Positions 8,796 to 19,490 of a DNA stretch of 64,000 nt are shown piece after piece; position 1 is the stretch's first letter; each line of letters begins with the position of its first letter. The position numbers and the translations under genes are program-made. Source of the DNA: Mortierella alpina (lineage: Eukaryota > Mortierellomycota > Mortierellomycetes > Mortierellales > Mortierellaceae); the NCBI GenBank assembly GCA_029449245.1, contig JANATF010000018.1, positions 310,001 to 374,000 on the forward strand. The letters run 5' to 3'. The notes beneath the pieces are model-generated. The model did not search any database. It saw nothing but the letters and a program-made list of their open reading frames with translations, and was not told where the DNA came from.

Positions 8796-11498
8796 TTAGT
8801 AATCTTCAAAGTTGCCAACATAAAAGTCGTCATCCTGAACCCGGTGATCCTTCTCGATCCGTAACCGCGGACACTCCTGCTTCAACCACGCCAAGTTTGC
8901 GTGTGCACGGAGGGCTGACGAATATGAGGACATATTGCGGACCCCAATCCCCAACAGCTCCTTGAACTTGGGCTCTGATCTCCACAGATCATCCTTGACA
9001 TCCTCCTGTTCCTCTGCATCTTCAGAGATGCCACTGTATAACTGCTTCCGCCGCCGATAATCGTGCTGCCAGACTGGATTTTGATGATGGATCCAATGTT
9101 GTGCGATCCACTCAACCTCCTTATCTCCTGCCAATTCGTCCTGGAGCTGGTATATATCAAGCTTTTCCAAACTGCTTTGCAGTGCCTCCAGGCGATCCAG
9201 TCCTGTCTGGAGTGTCAAATGCATGCAGTCCCACTCGCGATCATAGTGCCGGCAGTCACGTTGGCCTTCTAATGTGAGCTCACGCAAGTTGTGCAGGCGA
9301 CCCAGTTTCTCACATAGATCCACCTGTACCTGCATGTGGTATGGCTTTGGGGCTTGAGACTCTTTGGGTGCTTTGTGTGAACTGGCGTCAATGCCTTGGC
9401 TGCGTTCAAATACCGATCCCGTGTCTGCTTCTGCTTCCGCTTCCGGGTCAGAGTCTGCATCGGATTGTTGGCAGTGTTTCCGCTTCTTGGGCCGCTTATT
9501 CCTCCTTCGCTCCTTCTTTTCTTTACGGGGTGCCTTGTCCTTTCCATCCGGGCTCTGCGTGCGTTCCTTCTTGTCCTTTCCTTCCATGCTCTGCTTGCGT
9601 GCTTTCTTTGCCTTTTTCACCTTTTTCCGCTCCTTGTCATACTCCTGGACTCTAACCCGCTTGCTCCCAAATTTTTCGGCATAGCCATCATCATCGTCAA
9701 CGTCGTCTTGATCGCCATCGTCACCGTCTCGTTGGCTTGCTGAAGAGGTGGATGTCTCGGGCATGTGACTCCCTTCGCCTAAGAACGTTCCCGTTTCTCC
9801 ACCATGGCTCTCCTTCGACTGCCATGGTTCTATAATCCTGTCTCCTACCCAGATATCCTCAAGTGGCCACTGCTGCATGGGTACGAGGACTTGAATCGCC
9901 AATGTCTCCAGACCTTTACATACCCAGTCGTAACCGATCAATCGCGCTGCATCCAGAGGTATCTGCCGAGCCTTGAAATGCTTCAAACATGGCAAAGTAG
10001 AAAACACCAGCCATGCGCAGGTCTCCACTTCTCCCGCCCAACTGATATCCAACTCTGTCAATCGCGACATTGTTCTGAAATCTCTTGGCGGCTCTGCCAT
10101 GGCGTTCGACGGATGCGGTCCAAGCAGAAGCACAAGGGCTTCGGCTGTGAAATTCAAGACGCCCCAGACGACCAACGACTCCAGTTGCCGTCCATACACG
10201 CTCATCATTTCCTCCCAGTGAGGATGGGACAAATCCACGTTCCCGCCGAGATCGATCGCTTTTAGTTTTGGACAGGCCTTGAACATTTCCTGCACAAAGT
10301 TGCAGGGTGCCTCCATCCACTGACTAGCATTCTCAATTTCCGGTACTTGGGACAGGACGCATTCGCTGAAGGATTTCCTGGATGATTGAGACCTTGGGGA
10401 GAGTCCGTAACTAATCCGAAGTCGTTCAAGGTTCGGGCACTGTTGAATGAAATATAGCTTCGGGTCCATGAACTGGTCTGGGTCGCTTATTGCATCTTCA
10501 TTCGACTCTATTGCCTCTCGATAAAGGCCAAAGTTGAGCAGCGTGAGCGATCGTATCACTGGATACCTCTCGTAAGATGGGGTTTTGGTGGCGACGGCTA
10601 GACGACCCAGCACTGGCGAACGAGCGCTATGAAGGACCAGCTCCTGCAAAGTCCAGAGTTGTGCTCCAGCTCCTTGCTCCTGCTCATCAGCACCACCTGT
10701 CGAGGATGCTGCATTCGGCTTGTTGAGATCTGCGAGCAGCGTACTGAAACGAAATTCATCGGCATCAGTTTTAATAGAAAGCCGCTGCACTCGATGAGCC
10801 GCCTTCAGATCGCAGAGTCTTTCGATGAGCGTTGAGACAGATCCACTCCCAACGTTGGTGAACTCGAGATCCCGTAGGCTGTCGTTGTCCAGGATAAGTC
10901 CGTACATGATTGCGTAAAAAGCTTCCTGACACTCCTCAGGGTCCCAAGTATAATTAGAGCCGTCGTCGCTAAAATGGATGTCCAGATGGACAAGGTTCTT
11001 GAGCCCGGGATGAACTTGGTAGGCGCGGTAGATCTGGAACAAGTACGACAGTCGTTCCATGGGCAGCTTCGGGGCGCTAGACAAGTCGAACAATCGACCA
11101 TCGGTGTTGTCCTCTTCCAGGATGCTCCCGATCCTCAGGGACCTGACCCTGTGGCATGTGTTGACGAACTGGGCAGCGTGCTGCTGTGTACTGAGAGGCA
11201 CGTCGAACTTCGATGGGGGACTGAAGAATCCGAGCAAATCCTGATTAAGAATGGCACATGACTGCTGGAGGATCGATTGGCTGCAGGTGTGCCAGGAGGA
11301 GCAAACAAGGCCAGCCTGCAGGAGCGATGGCCGGTCGAGGAAGCTGAGGACGACCGAGAGGATCTCAAAGAGCTCGAGAGGATTGGTCCTTGTGGGCGGG
11401 CCCAGAGAGTCGGTGGTCATGGCATGGATCTGCAGCCGCAGCCTAGAAAATTGCATGTGGTGGTGGTTAGACAATCGGTTGACGATGAGCATGGTCAT
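8796..11498 (-). CDS. Large F-box / LRR-like protein with Lys-rich insert
   Basis: A single-exon frame of 900 aa from the ATG at 11498. The ATG at 11420 (874 aa) sits closer to the F-box and is an equally good start. The F-box-like segment reads NPLELFEILSVVLSFL, then AGLVCSSWHTCSQSIL (about residues 38-80), followed by many LRR-like strands (LVHLDI, LRDLEF, LERLRI, LTELDI). Around residues 590-680 is an unusual insert: an Asp-rich run followed by a strongly basic Lys/Arg stretch with several KKxKK-type clusters, which look like bipartite nuclear localisation signals. The C-terminal part returns to LRR-like sequence (LRELTL, LEKLDI). Predicted role is SCF substrate recognition, with the basic insert suggesting a nuclear location; that is an inference. 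It ends 97 bp from the stop of the convergent F-box gene. Confidence 0.75.
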   Translation of the reverse strand: MTMLIVNRLSNHHHMQFSRLRLQIHAMTTDSLGPPTRTNPLELFEILSVVLSFLDRPSLLQAGLVCSSWHTCSQSILQQSCAILNQDLLGFFSPPSKFDVPLSTQQHAAQFVNTCHRVRSLRIGSILEEDNTDGRLFDLSSAPKLPMERLSYLFQIYRAYQVHPGLKNLVHLDIHFSDDGSNYTWDPEECQEAFYAIMYGLILDNDSLRDLEFTNVGSGSVSTLIERLCDLKAAHRVQRLSIKTDADEFRFSTLLADLNKPNAASSTGGADEQEQGAGAQLWTLQELVLHSARSPVLGRLAVATKTPSYERYPVIRSLTLLNFGLYREAIESNEDAISDPDQFMDPKLYFIQQCPNLERLRISYGLSPRSQSSRKSFSECVLSQVPEIENASQWMEAPCNFVQEMFKACPKLKAIDLGGNVDLSHPHWEEMMSVYGRQLESLVVWGVLNFTAEALVLLLGPHPSNAMAEPPRDFRTMSRLTELDISWAGEVETCAWLVFSTLPCLKHFKARQIPLDAARLIGYDWVCKGLETLAIQVLVPMQQWPLEDIWVGDRIIEPWQSKESHGGETGTFLGEGSHMPETSTSSASQRDGDDGDQDDVDDDDGYAEKFGSKRVRVQEYDKERKKVKKAKKARKQSMEGKDKKERTQSPDGKDKAPRKEKKERRRNKRPKKRKHCQQSDADSDPEAEAEADTGSVFERSQGIDASSHKAPKESQAPKPYHMQVQVDLCEKLGRLHNLRELTLEGQRDCRHYDREWDCMHLTLQTGLDRLEALQSSLEKLDIYQLQDELAGDKEVEWIAQHWIHHQNPVWQHDYRRRKQLYSGISEDAEEQEDVKDDLWRSEPKFKELLGIGVRNMSSYSSALRAHANLAWLKQECPRLRIEKDHRVQDDDFYVGNFEDY

Positions 11499-11604
11499 GG
11501 GAAGGATGCCTTGGTGTTGCTGGCAACTTGCCTGCTTGGTGTGTCGCCTGGTGGAGAGAGATGGAGCACAGAGATGCAGCGCGGTAATGACAACAGGCGA
11601 GGGA

Positions 11605-11714
11605 GGAAGAAGAAAAAAAAAAAAAGAGAAAAAAAAAATCAGAAGCCAAAGACATTTGACAGTGAGTGGCCTTTTTCTCAGTGGAGTCTTTTTTTTTTTT
11701 TTTTTTTTTTTTTT
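11605..11714. repeat. Poly(dA) and poly(dT) tracts upstream of the large F-box gene
   Basis: A-rich tracts at about 11610-11640 and an uninterrupted T26 at 11689-11714 flank a short unique stretch. Long dA:dT tracts disfavour nucleosomes in fungi, so this may be part of the promoter. Confidence 0.6.
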
Positions 11715-13433
11715 GCATGCCTTTCAATCCGTATTTGCCACTATATCTATTTAGTGGGCATGTGTCTTCTTCTCTCTCTCACATGCATCTCAGGCACCTC
11801 ATAGCTCAACGGAGGACAGGATCAACGGACACGACCCATCACTCGCAGCGACAACCAGGTCGCTCGAGCATGCAATGGCAACAGGATCAACAACATGCAC
11901 TGTCGACACAACCAATGTTGCTCCCGCGCCTCCATCCTGGGCTAGTGTCATAGCGTCCTCGCTTCATCTACAACACCGCTTCCCTTTCGATGCTAGATCA
12001 AAACGCGTCTCGGACTATGAAGCTACGGAACAGAGCAGCTTCATATCTCTGGAGCAGCTCTTGCGATGACAGGTTACCTCTACAGACACTTGCGATCTAA
12101 GCAAGTTCTACGCGAGTGGTTGCAGAGCCGGACTCGGAGCAGAGAAGACACCACTAGGTGAATATGCAACAGGAGCCGGCACCTCTTAATGCTTTTGACT
12201 GCCCCAATTTCAACTAAGGAAGAAACCCGTATCTTGCATAGACTATGCAGGAAAACATCGGAGAGCCAGGACTAGATTCGTACGACCGCCCTAGGGAAGG
12301 CAAACAAAGCTCCTTTTTCACGGCATGCATTGAACCACAGTAGACTACCTCCTTTAAGATTTCTCACGCCTGGAAAATACATCTCCGCAGCGCTCCTCAA
12401 ACATGTGTCTCGACGTTTTCCTGGAATTCTCAAGGCACTGCCTCCTTAAACTTAGACCTCTTCACCGCCTCTCCCTGCCTCAACACCGCCACGAATACTA
12501 GGACGGGCTCAGGTCTTCAAAGTATCATCGCGACTCCTACGGATCTAGAAAATGCCTTTGCATCGTTAATACTGAAATATTTTTCTAGTCTTTTCTTTTC
12601 TTTGCTGGACAACGGAGCACGAGGATCATTCATACCGCCAACCATTACGTATCACGGACGCAGATACTATAGTGTATATCGTCGAGAATCATCGATATTC
12701 TTACTCACTGCCACCAGGTCTAGGATATGATCGATAACGAGAGCAGAAACGGAATGAGATTATATCAGGGCCTCTCAGGACTTTGGGCGAAGGCGGTGCC
12801 GCATTTGTCTTGCTTGTTTTGCTGGGTCTGCGACATCCTTAATTCTTCCGACGGCTACGAATTGACTTACACATATGGCCTGGTGTCATTTCTGCTTCAT
12901 ATGTATTATGTATTCTTGGCTGCAGTGAGAAAGGCCTTGACCAGTAAAAAAAAGATTCTCTAATCTATCATATCAGTTTCAGTTGCTGACCCAATGGCAT
13001 TACAAAGACATTCACAGCCTACAAGTGCCAGGGTCTACGGGCACGGTTCGTGCACACCAAACAAGGTACGCTTGGATGAACGAGAGAGCAGCGTTCTTCA
13101 ACAGCTTGCAGTCTACTCAAGACTCTACTGAGCACTATATTCTACACTCTCCATCCTCATCAGTTGAAAACTTCCACTGCTGCAAGATTCAGTCCCGCTT
13201 CAGACTAAATGCCATCTCTGTCTTCATTGCTCATTTGATCTTTCTCCATCGCTAATCAATTGAACCTTGACAATATTCTTGCACCACTGCAATACCTCAT
13301 ATCGTCCTTCCTCATTATGGTCAAAGAAAACAACACAATTGTCAAGTAAGCGCAAATACAAATATGGGTTTATTCCGAAATTGCAAGTAAAAATTATAAG
13401 ATATTGTGTTCCACCGTGGCGAGGAGCCTGCAA
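11715..13433. other. Gene-poor region with a dispersed-repeat copy (R1)
   Basis: No supported gene. The stretch about 12727-13250 is an old copy of a dispersed repeat also seen at about 15657-16860, 22370-22700 and 34830-36010. Shared landmarks are TTGACCARTAAAAAAAAG, CAGTTKCWGAYCMAATGG and TTCGTGCACACCAAAC. All copies are broken in every frame. Confidence 0.55.
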
Positions 13434-14702
13434 TCACAGCTTTCGCATGGCCTCTGTGAGGGACTCGACCTCTTCAGCCAACATCCGTGCTTTTCGCGCG
13501 AGACGCTCAGGTCGTCTCGGCAACACTGCCAATGTTGGACGTCCTTGCCCAAGGGACGACAAGACAGCCACGCTACGCGATGACATGCCTTGCTGAAGAG
13601 GGAGTGCTCCATGCTGTTTCTGAGCACGCTGTGCAGCTGCGACCATGACAGAGAACAAGTGCCTCTTGCTCTCGTCACTAGCGCTCAAAAGCGAGTTCGG
13701 AGTAGCAAGGACCTGACCCAAGGGAGGCTGTCCCGGCGCACTGGTGCTGAAGGGGTCCGACGTTCGCTTCGGTCGGCAGTACGGTGAGGGCAATGGCCCA
13801 GTTCGACCGCCTGACCTCAGCACAGCCGATCGGTCCTTAGCATGACTCCAAGTGGCAGACTGGCTTGACAGGGCGCTTCCCCGGAGCTGCCGCTGTCTTG
13901 CCTCCTCCTCTTGGCGGAGAGCCGCTTGTCTCTGCATTGTCACGAGCTCCTTGCAGGCCTGTTCCGTGAACCTGGCCAGCTCCCGCTGTTGCTGCTCCCG
14001 CGCAGCCCTCTGATGTTCATCCATCCGCTTGTCCCTGTCCTCCTTCACTTTCTCCTCCTCCTCCTCCTCCTTCGCCCTTTTGGCCAGAGCCTCAGCAGCC
14101 GTCTTGGCCATAGCCTCAGCAATCCTCTTGGCTTCCGCCTCTGCCTCCACCACCCTCTTGGCCTCTTGGTCGGCCCTCTCCCTAGCGGCCCTCTCCTTGG
14201 CCTCTTTCTCGGCCCTCTCCTTGGCCTCCCTCTCGGCCCTCCTGGCTGCCTCTTTTTCCTTGTCCTGGCGGACCAGCAGCCTTGCCGCCTGCTGGATGGC
14301 CTCCTGCATTTCCAGGAACCTATCAGCCTCCAGTTCCTCCTTTTTCAACTGCGCCACCCGGGCTTCAGCCTCTGTGGTAGCTTGAACCCACCGTGCCATC
14401 TCATCCCGCTTTTGCTGCAGGAGGACCCTGGCATGGCGGGAGAGGGCCTTCTGCAGGTCCCTCTCCCCCTGCCTCCGGTTTTGGTCTCGTCTCCATGCCC
14501 GGACCTCACTAAATGGGCCGGCCCTGCGTTGGCTCCTCATTCTTGGCTGCTCTGTGGTGGTGGTGGTGGTGGTGGTGGTGGTGCTACTGCAGCGTGGGCG
14601 CTTTTGTGGAGGGTGCAGGGCCTCCCTCATGGTGGTGTCGAGTGTGCGCTTTCTGCTCATGGAGAGTGCGAGTGTGACGCTAGCGGTTGGTGCTCGGAGC
14701 AT
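13434..14702 (-). CDS. Hypothetical coiled-coil protein, Ala/Lys/Glu/Arg-rich
   Basis: A frame of 422 aa from the ATG at 14702; an internal ATG at 14660 (MSRKRTLD) is an alternative start. The N-terminus is basic and carries ten consecutive Thr from an ACC-type microsatellite (about residues 40-50). Residues about 75-285 are highly charged with heptad-like A/E/K/R spacing (repeats of the type AEREAKERAEKEAKERA), predicting a long single coiled coil or single alpha-helix. The C-terminal third is Ser/Pro/Gln-rich and ends in a short helix (EEVESLTEAMRKL). No enzymatic domain is recognised. A structural or scaffolding role is possible but not shown. The composition is biased enough that the frame could be open by chance over part of its length, but an Arg/Lys/Glu helix of this regularity argues for a real gene. 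Confidence 0.55.
   Translation of the reverse strand: MLRAPTASVTLALSMSRKRTLDTTMREALHPPQKRPRCSSTTTTTTTTTTEQPRMRSQRRAGPFSEVRAWRRDQNRRQGERDLQKALSRHARVLLQQKRDEMARWVQATTEAEARVAQLKKEELEADRFLEMQEAIQQAARLLVRQDKEKEAARRAEREAKERAEKEAKERAARERADQEAKRVVEAEAEAKRIAEAMAKTAAEALAKRAKEEEEEEKVKEDRDKRMDEHQRAAREQQQRELARFTEQACKELVTMQRQAALRQEEEARQRQLRGSALSSQSATWSHAKDRSAVLRSGGRTGPLPSPYCRPKRTSDPFSTSAPGQPPLGQVLATPNSLLSASDESKRHLFSVMVAAAQRAQKQHGALPLQQGMSSRSVAVLSSLGQGRPTLAVLPRRPERLARKARMLAEEVESLTEAMRKL
14554..14583. repeat. GTG/CAC trinucleotide microsatellite
   Basis: Ten uninterrupted GTG units on the plus strand. On the coding (minus) strand they are read as the poly-Thr run of the coiled-coil protein. Confidence 0.85.
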
Positions 14703-15656
14703 GGCGGTGTGGGTGTGGTAGGTGAGGATTGGTTGCAGCTGTAAGAGGGTGTGTTTGTGGGGCTGGAATGGGCTGTTGATTGTTAATGAGGAGATATGGC
14801 GGGGAGAGACAAAGGAAAGAAAAAAACAAAATGGAGTGGTGGAGAGGAGTCGACTCTATTTCTTGCAATGAGAGTGGGATTCTGCGCTGACCCGGGTCAC
14901 TGACACGGGAACGCAAGGCAGGCTGCATGTACTGCCTTGTGAACAAGGCCAGCAAAAAAAAAAAAAAAAAAACAAAATGAAGGAAAAAAAACCAAATTAA
15001 GCCAAATACAAACAGGTTTGTAACAGAGGAAGGGTTGGGAGAGCCATGGTAGCATGAGTTCAATAAGGTAGTGAGCGATATGGCAGCAGACGTCCAATGT
15101 TAGAGAAATCTTCCAGGAAGTTGCACAGAGATGCTTGCGGCCTTCTATAGCCTCCTTGTGGTTGTTGGAGAGTGAAACGTGTAGGCAAGTTTTATGGTAG
15201 GAAAGTAAGTGAGAAAAAGATGTCGGTCCACACTGACCACACACCGGTATTTATACATGTTTATTGTTACTACAGAGATGTAATGTTGGGTAGATAGATA
15301 GGTGAGGGAGTCATTGCCAAGAGATGGATAGCGGAAGGCTATAGCCTGGCGCGTATCCTAACTTCTGAATGATTGGTCATGATCCTAATTCATTAGACGT
15401 TACGCCAATACTACATACAATGGGTACCGGATGACTGATCCGGACCAGGAACATCTTTCTGGTTCATGTAGTTCGTGCTGGCGAAGGTCCATGATTGGTA
15501 CCTGGAGCCAAGCTTCTAGATATGACATTTTGTATCTTCTAGGCAAGCACTTTCACTGTTTCGATTGGACTCGTTGGTCTTTGTTAAGGAGTCTACGATA
15601 GTAGACGCGTTCGTATCTCTGTGTACTTACTACTGGACTCTGGTGAATATTGCATA
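14703..15656. other. Intergenic region, A-runs and weak repeat similarity
   Basis: No supported gene. There is an A-run at about 14955-14972. The part about 15070-15250 (GTCCAATGTTAGAG and CCTTGTGGTTGTTGGA landmarks) resembles 34140-34500 in degraded form, so the dispersed repeat here extends left of the clear duplication at 15657. Confidence 0.5.
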
Positions 15657-18418
15657 GCTGGTAAACTGAATGTACCCTATGGCAGCAACCACTGAGCCTC
15701 GACCGCTACATCAAGGTGGATGGAAGACGCGACCCAAGCAATCGAATGTTCGAGTGACGTTAACCAACCTTTGTCTGTCGATCGCGCCAGCAATGGTCAA
15801 GGGCCACATATTCTTGTAATGAATTATTCCAGGTTTAGAAAGGTATCTGCACAAGGACTTCGTTTTCGACACTGAGGGGCTCACAATGAATGTACACCAT
15901 CGTGGCTCACCGATACGCCTCCATAGTACTGATAAAGCGGTGCCGTACGTAACCGTCAGTCTCATTGAAGCAGCATCTGTGCACACCCATATCGGTACTG
16001 GGGTTCACTTTCCAATCTTCATTCAGCGGGCCACTCATAGATGGTGTAAGCCCCACAAACGTGCGAGCTCGGGGAACGCTATTGCATAGACGAGAATGGA
16101 GACAACGATAGCAAATGGGGGACGGATGCCTGTAAACACCTTTCGCACGCAGTACCTTTCATACGCCTCTCCTGGATTGCGTGAGGCACAGATACAGATA
16201 TTCCACATTGCCACGGCAAAGCCGCTTGATACCCTCCGGGTGCGCAGTTGCAGATTCAGTTGCAGACCAAATGGTATATCAAAACAATTCGCACCACACC
16301 ACGGCCAGGGTCTATGGGCTCTGTTCGTGCACACCAAACGAGTTACGTTTGCATGTACGAGAGAGCAGCGTTTCTTCGATAGCCTGCAGTCTGAACAAGA
16401 AGCTTGAGAGTAATGTTTTGCGAAGACTACTTCCTCATCGGCGGAATCATATTAATGCTGCGAGATACAGCCTCGGTTCAGATGAATGCTATCTCGGTCC
16501 TCACTACTCATTCATCTTTCACAATCGCCGATCTACTGTCAAAAGAATGCTGGATTGCCTACGGGATACATTTCCTATATCTCACTACATGCACATGGCT
16601 ACATATTTCTTCTCCGATGTTTAGTATTTCACTTCATTACTTCAAGACCCTCGGTAAAATGTTCTTGCAGTCATTTCACTGCCTCACATCCTCATCTCTT
16701 CTTTTTCAGGAACGGACAAGCAGATACCGATCACCTTCACAATAGTACACGACAACTCCACCGTCCTACCAAGTCTATCGCCCAAGGAAAGCTACAAAGA
16801 ACTACGACTCACTCAGTGGCACTAACAGTTAACCACCATTCAGGGATGAGCTGAGGTGTTTGAAGATCCTAAGTAGTCTTTTAACATAGGAAGGTCCCAG
16901 GTACGGGACCTTAGTCTTTGTGTACGTCCTACTGGGCACCGAGAAGGAAATCGTTCAGCAAGGTGTGTAGTGCTCCATTCCCAGCAACTGAATGACAGTA
17001 TTATGATTCCTTTAGTGATCACAGCGAGATATAGGGCGATTGTGAAGTACAGACATAGTGAGGGTTAGGAACTGTGAGGCTCGGAGTAGCCGATGAGAAA
17101 GATTCGAGATCGACCATTTCACGATGAGGACTTCAATGCTGTATGGCGTCTGCTGAATCAGCACAACTGGCTGCCATCTGATCTTCCTGAAATTCATCAA
17201 CTTTGAGGACCGTGCAATGTCAGAGTGCTTCTTGTAATGAAGACGATTGCGGAATTAGGTACAAAGCTGGTGCGTAGCAATAGACTGAATGGTGTTGTCC
17301 CTTGGAATGAGCTGTTATGACAGACAGCAATACAAGTCTGGCCTTTACTCAGGCTGTACGAGCATGTCTTCTGTGCACACTATTGCCCGATGCCCATTGC
17401 ACATTGCCGGTTGCCCGTTGCACATTGCCGGTTGCCCGTTGCCCGTATATGTTTGATGAAAAAGTGGCAAAAAAAAAAGCCGCTCGCGAACGAGCGGCTC
17501 CAAAAATTGACAAGGACGACTTGTCGATGACCCACGGGAAGTCTGATACGGACTTGGCAGACCTCTACTGGCACCTCCCATCCGCAGGGAGTGCCCGCCC
17601 AGACAGGCCTCCAGCCACAGCGCCGACGTCTATAGCCGTGATGACTGAGAAACCTGCCCGGTCCCACCGGCTGGGAGCGTGGCTTACCACCTCCACGGCC
17701 AGCAGGCAGGTGAGGGCCCACCGCATCCGTCTCAACTTGACGCTTCGTCGTGCACCCGTGGCCCAGGAGTCCGCAAGACAACACAGTTGGCGTGCATCGT
17801 TCTCCCGGCCCAAAGGCAATAGCCCCTAAGGGCCACGGCCATGACAAGAGTCGGACTGAATGGTTGGAGAACAACCACAGCGGGGAGAGCCCTGATTCTT
17901 ATAGACGAGAGCGAGCAGTGACTCGATTTCACGGGCGCAGTTTGTACACCTCGGCCAGTGTGCTCGCTCTGTGGAACCTCAATCAAAAAGACGCTAAGCA
18001 AGTGAATATCGGGTGCTCTGTTCCCGCTTTTTCCATCACAGTGTGACCACCTTTCCATTTCAGAAGGGGTGGTTGCGGCACGCAGGGTCGATGTTGTGGG
18101 AATGGCAAGGTCAAGGCGAGGCGAACGGATCTGCAGGTACAGAGTGAGCAGGACAATCTGCACACCATCGCATGGCTGCCGCTATTTCTAACAAACGGAT
18201 ACTACGCGACAGGTTTCATGGCACTATAGCCGACTGTCTGAGTATGATCAGTGGAGGTGGCACCCAGCGATGATAGGACCACTATACCAAAGCCATCTTC
18301 TTGCTTCCTGGCTATAACAGAGACTCACCGTTGTCCTTCAACACACAAGCATGTTTGCAATAGGCGTATCAATCCAGTCGTTATCTTCCTTCTTATACAG
18401 ACATTGCAGGGTGCGATC
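15657..18418 (+). repeat. Segmental duplication, copy 1 (partner about 34830-37545)
   Basis: About 2.76 kb aligned by eye in direct orientation with about 34830-37545. Similarity is uneven. The first part (to about 16860) shows roughly one difference per 8-10 bases. About 16860-17330 is a few per cent different. The 17500-18330 part is almost identical, with only a handful of substitutions seen. No intact protein frame is recognised. The left part belongs to the dispersed R family (copies also at 12727 and 22370). Copy 1 has one extra 24-bp unit (GTTGCCCGTTGCACATTGCCG type) near 17397-17440. Confidence 0.8.
17478..17880 (-). ncRNA. Possible structured RNA ending in a hairpin plus T-run (tentative)
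   Basis: On the minus strand a GC-rich stretch runs into a perfect 9-bp stem (AGCCGCTCG / CGAGCGGCT) with a TTCG tetraloop, at 17478-17499. It is followed at once by eight or more T. That geometry is that of a hairpin plus U-tract terminator; a T-run alone would also stop RNA polymerase III. The same structure and about 400 bp upstream of it are almost unchanged in the duplicate at about 36600-37005, while other parts of the duplication have diverged. I do not recognise an RNA family and see no clear A/B boxes. It could equally be a fragment of an unknown element. Confidence 0.25.
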
Positions 18419-18699
18419 GTAGTCATTCTATATCGACCATAATTCTCACCTCACCAACAGTTGACAGACGCTACTGTAAGCGCTGAGATGATTACCATCC
18501 AATCGGTATACATCTAAACGGCATTCTTCACCAGCTGCTATTGCCGAAGGCACCTTGATCTCGCAGCCGCAGGTGTAAACCACATCGTCGCCAGATGCTA
18601 CTTATCCTTATACAATTGTATTGCTGTACATATAGGTCTAATTGATGACATCCAAGCTTCAAGGCAGCTATCTGATGCCAGAGAAGATGCTCATCAAGT

Positions 18700-19490
18700 C
18701 CATAGTATAACCAGCCGTCTAGATGAGGGATATTGCAGACTGAGATTGTTTGTTTTCTAGCTATGGCTATTTTTGAGTGACAAGAGACGCCTGGCAGGTA
18801 GTACGCGCGTGGGATCCCAATGCGTACCCTGCCTTGTGGTAAACCTTTTAAGGAGTGAGCCTACCCTTTCGGGGACAGTGACCAGTGAGGAACTAGGGTT
18901 GTAAGGTGCTCATTGTTAGTGCTCGCGTTGGTGAATGGGAATGGGCGGATTCCGTTCTGTCCATTTCTCAACCCCATTTCTCGAACTCATTCCTCAGCTT
19001 GGGTCTCGAACGTGTTCAGACAAAGCCTAGGCTCGGTTCGTGACATGAGTCTCGTCAGGATGGCAAAGTGAAATGAGTGTCTGCAGCCGAGTGATCAACT
19101 TTGAAATGGGGCTACCAATGCTGTGGGCAGTCTGTGCCTGATCTAGCGCAGGTTCAACGGCCCTTTTGCTGTGGGCAGTCTGTGCCTGATCTAGCGCAGG
19201 TTCAACGGCCCTTTTGAAAGCTCCTGTGACAGTGTAGGAGTAAAACGAGGGTGAAAAGCTCAACTGTTTTGCCTCAATGGCAACCTGATCCCTGCACTTG
19301 AAGAAACATCATGCCAATGAAATACTCATTGGCTTTGCTTAACTTCCTGTACAGTGTGCACGATGGCCCTTGAGCGCCTAGTTGAGCTTGTAGCTGTCTC
19401 ATGAAATCGTCTTGGCATTGTGAGTACAATAACTGCAGTTGAGCAACCGCTACGAAAAGCACGCAGTCTGTACAGACAGAGGTTGGTGCT
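18700..19490 (+). repeat. Dispersed repeat S, copy 1 (inverted relative at 37590-38157 and beyond)
   Basis: Landmarks such as GAGTGACAAGAG, ACGCGCGTGGGATCCCAA, GTGGTAAACCTTTTAA and GACAGTGACCAGTGAGGAAC recur in inverted order at 38560-37590, and in part at 33360-33485 and 23890-24075. No protein frame is conserved between the copies. In the 38-kb copy the element is interrupted by a solo LTR. Confidence 0.65.
19121..19216 (+). repeat. Perfect 48-bp tandem duplication
   Basis: Units 19121-19168 and 19169-19216 are identical and adjacent, inside repeat S. The relative at 37860-37910 has one unit. Confidence 0.85.

Noticed and set aside
17093-17206. 37-residue frame MRKIRDRPFHDED... kept in both duplicated segments
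   Set aside because: Short; the two copies differ mainly by amino-acid-changing substitutions, so no sign of protein constraint.
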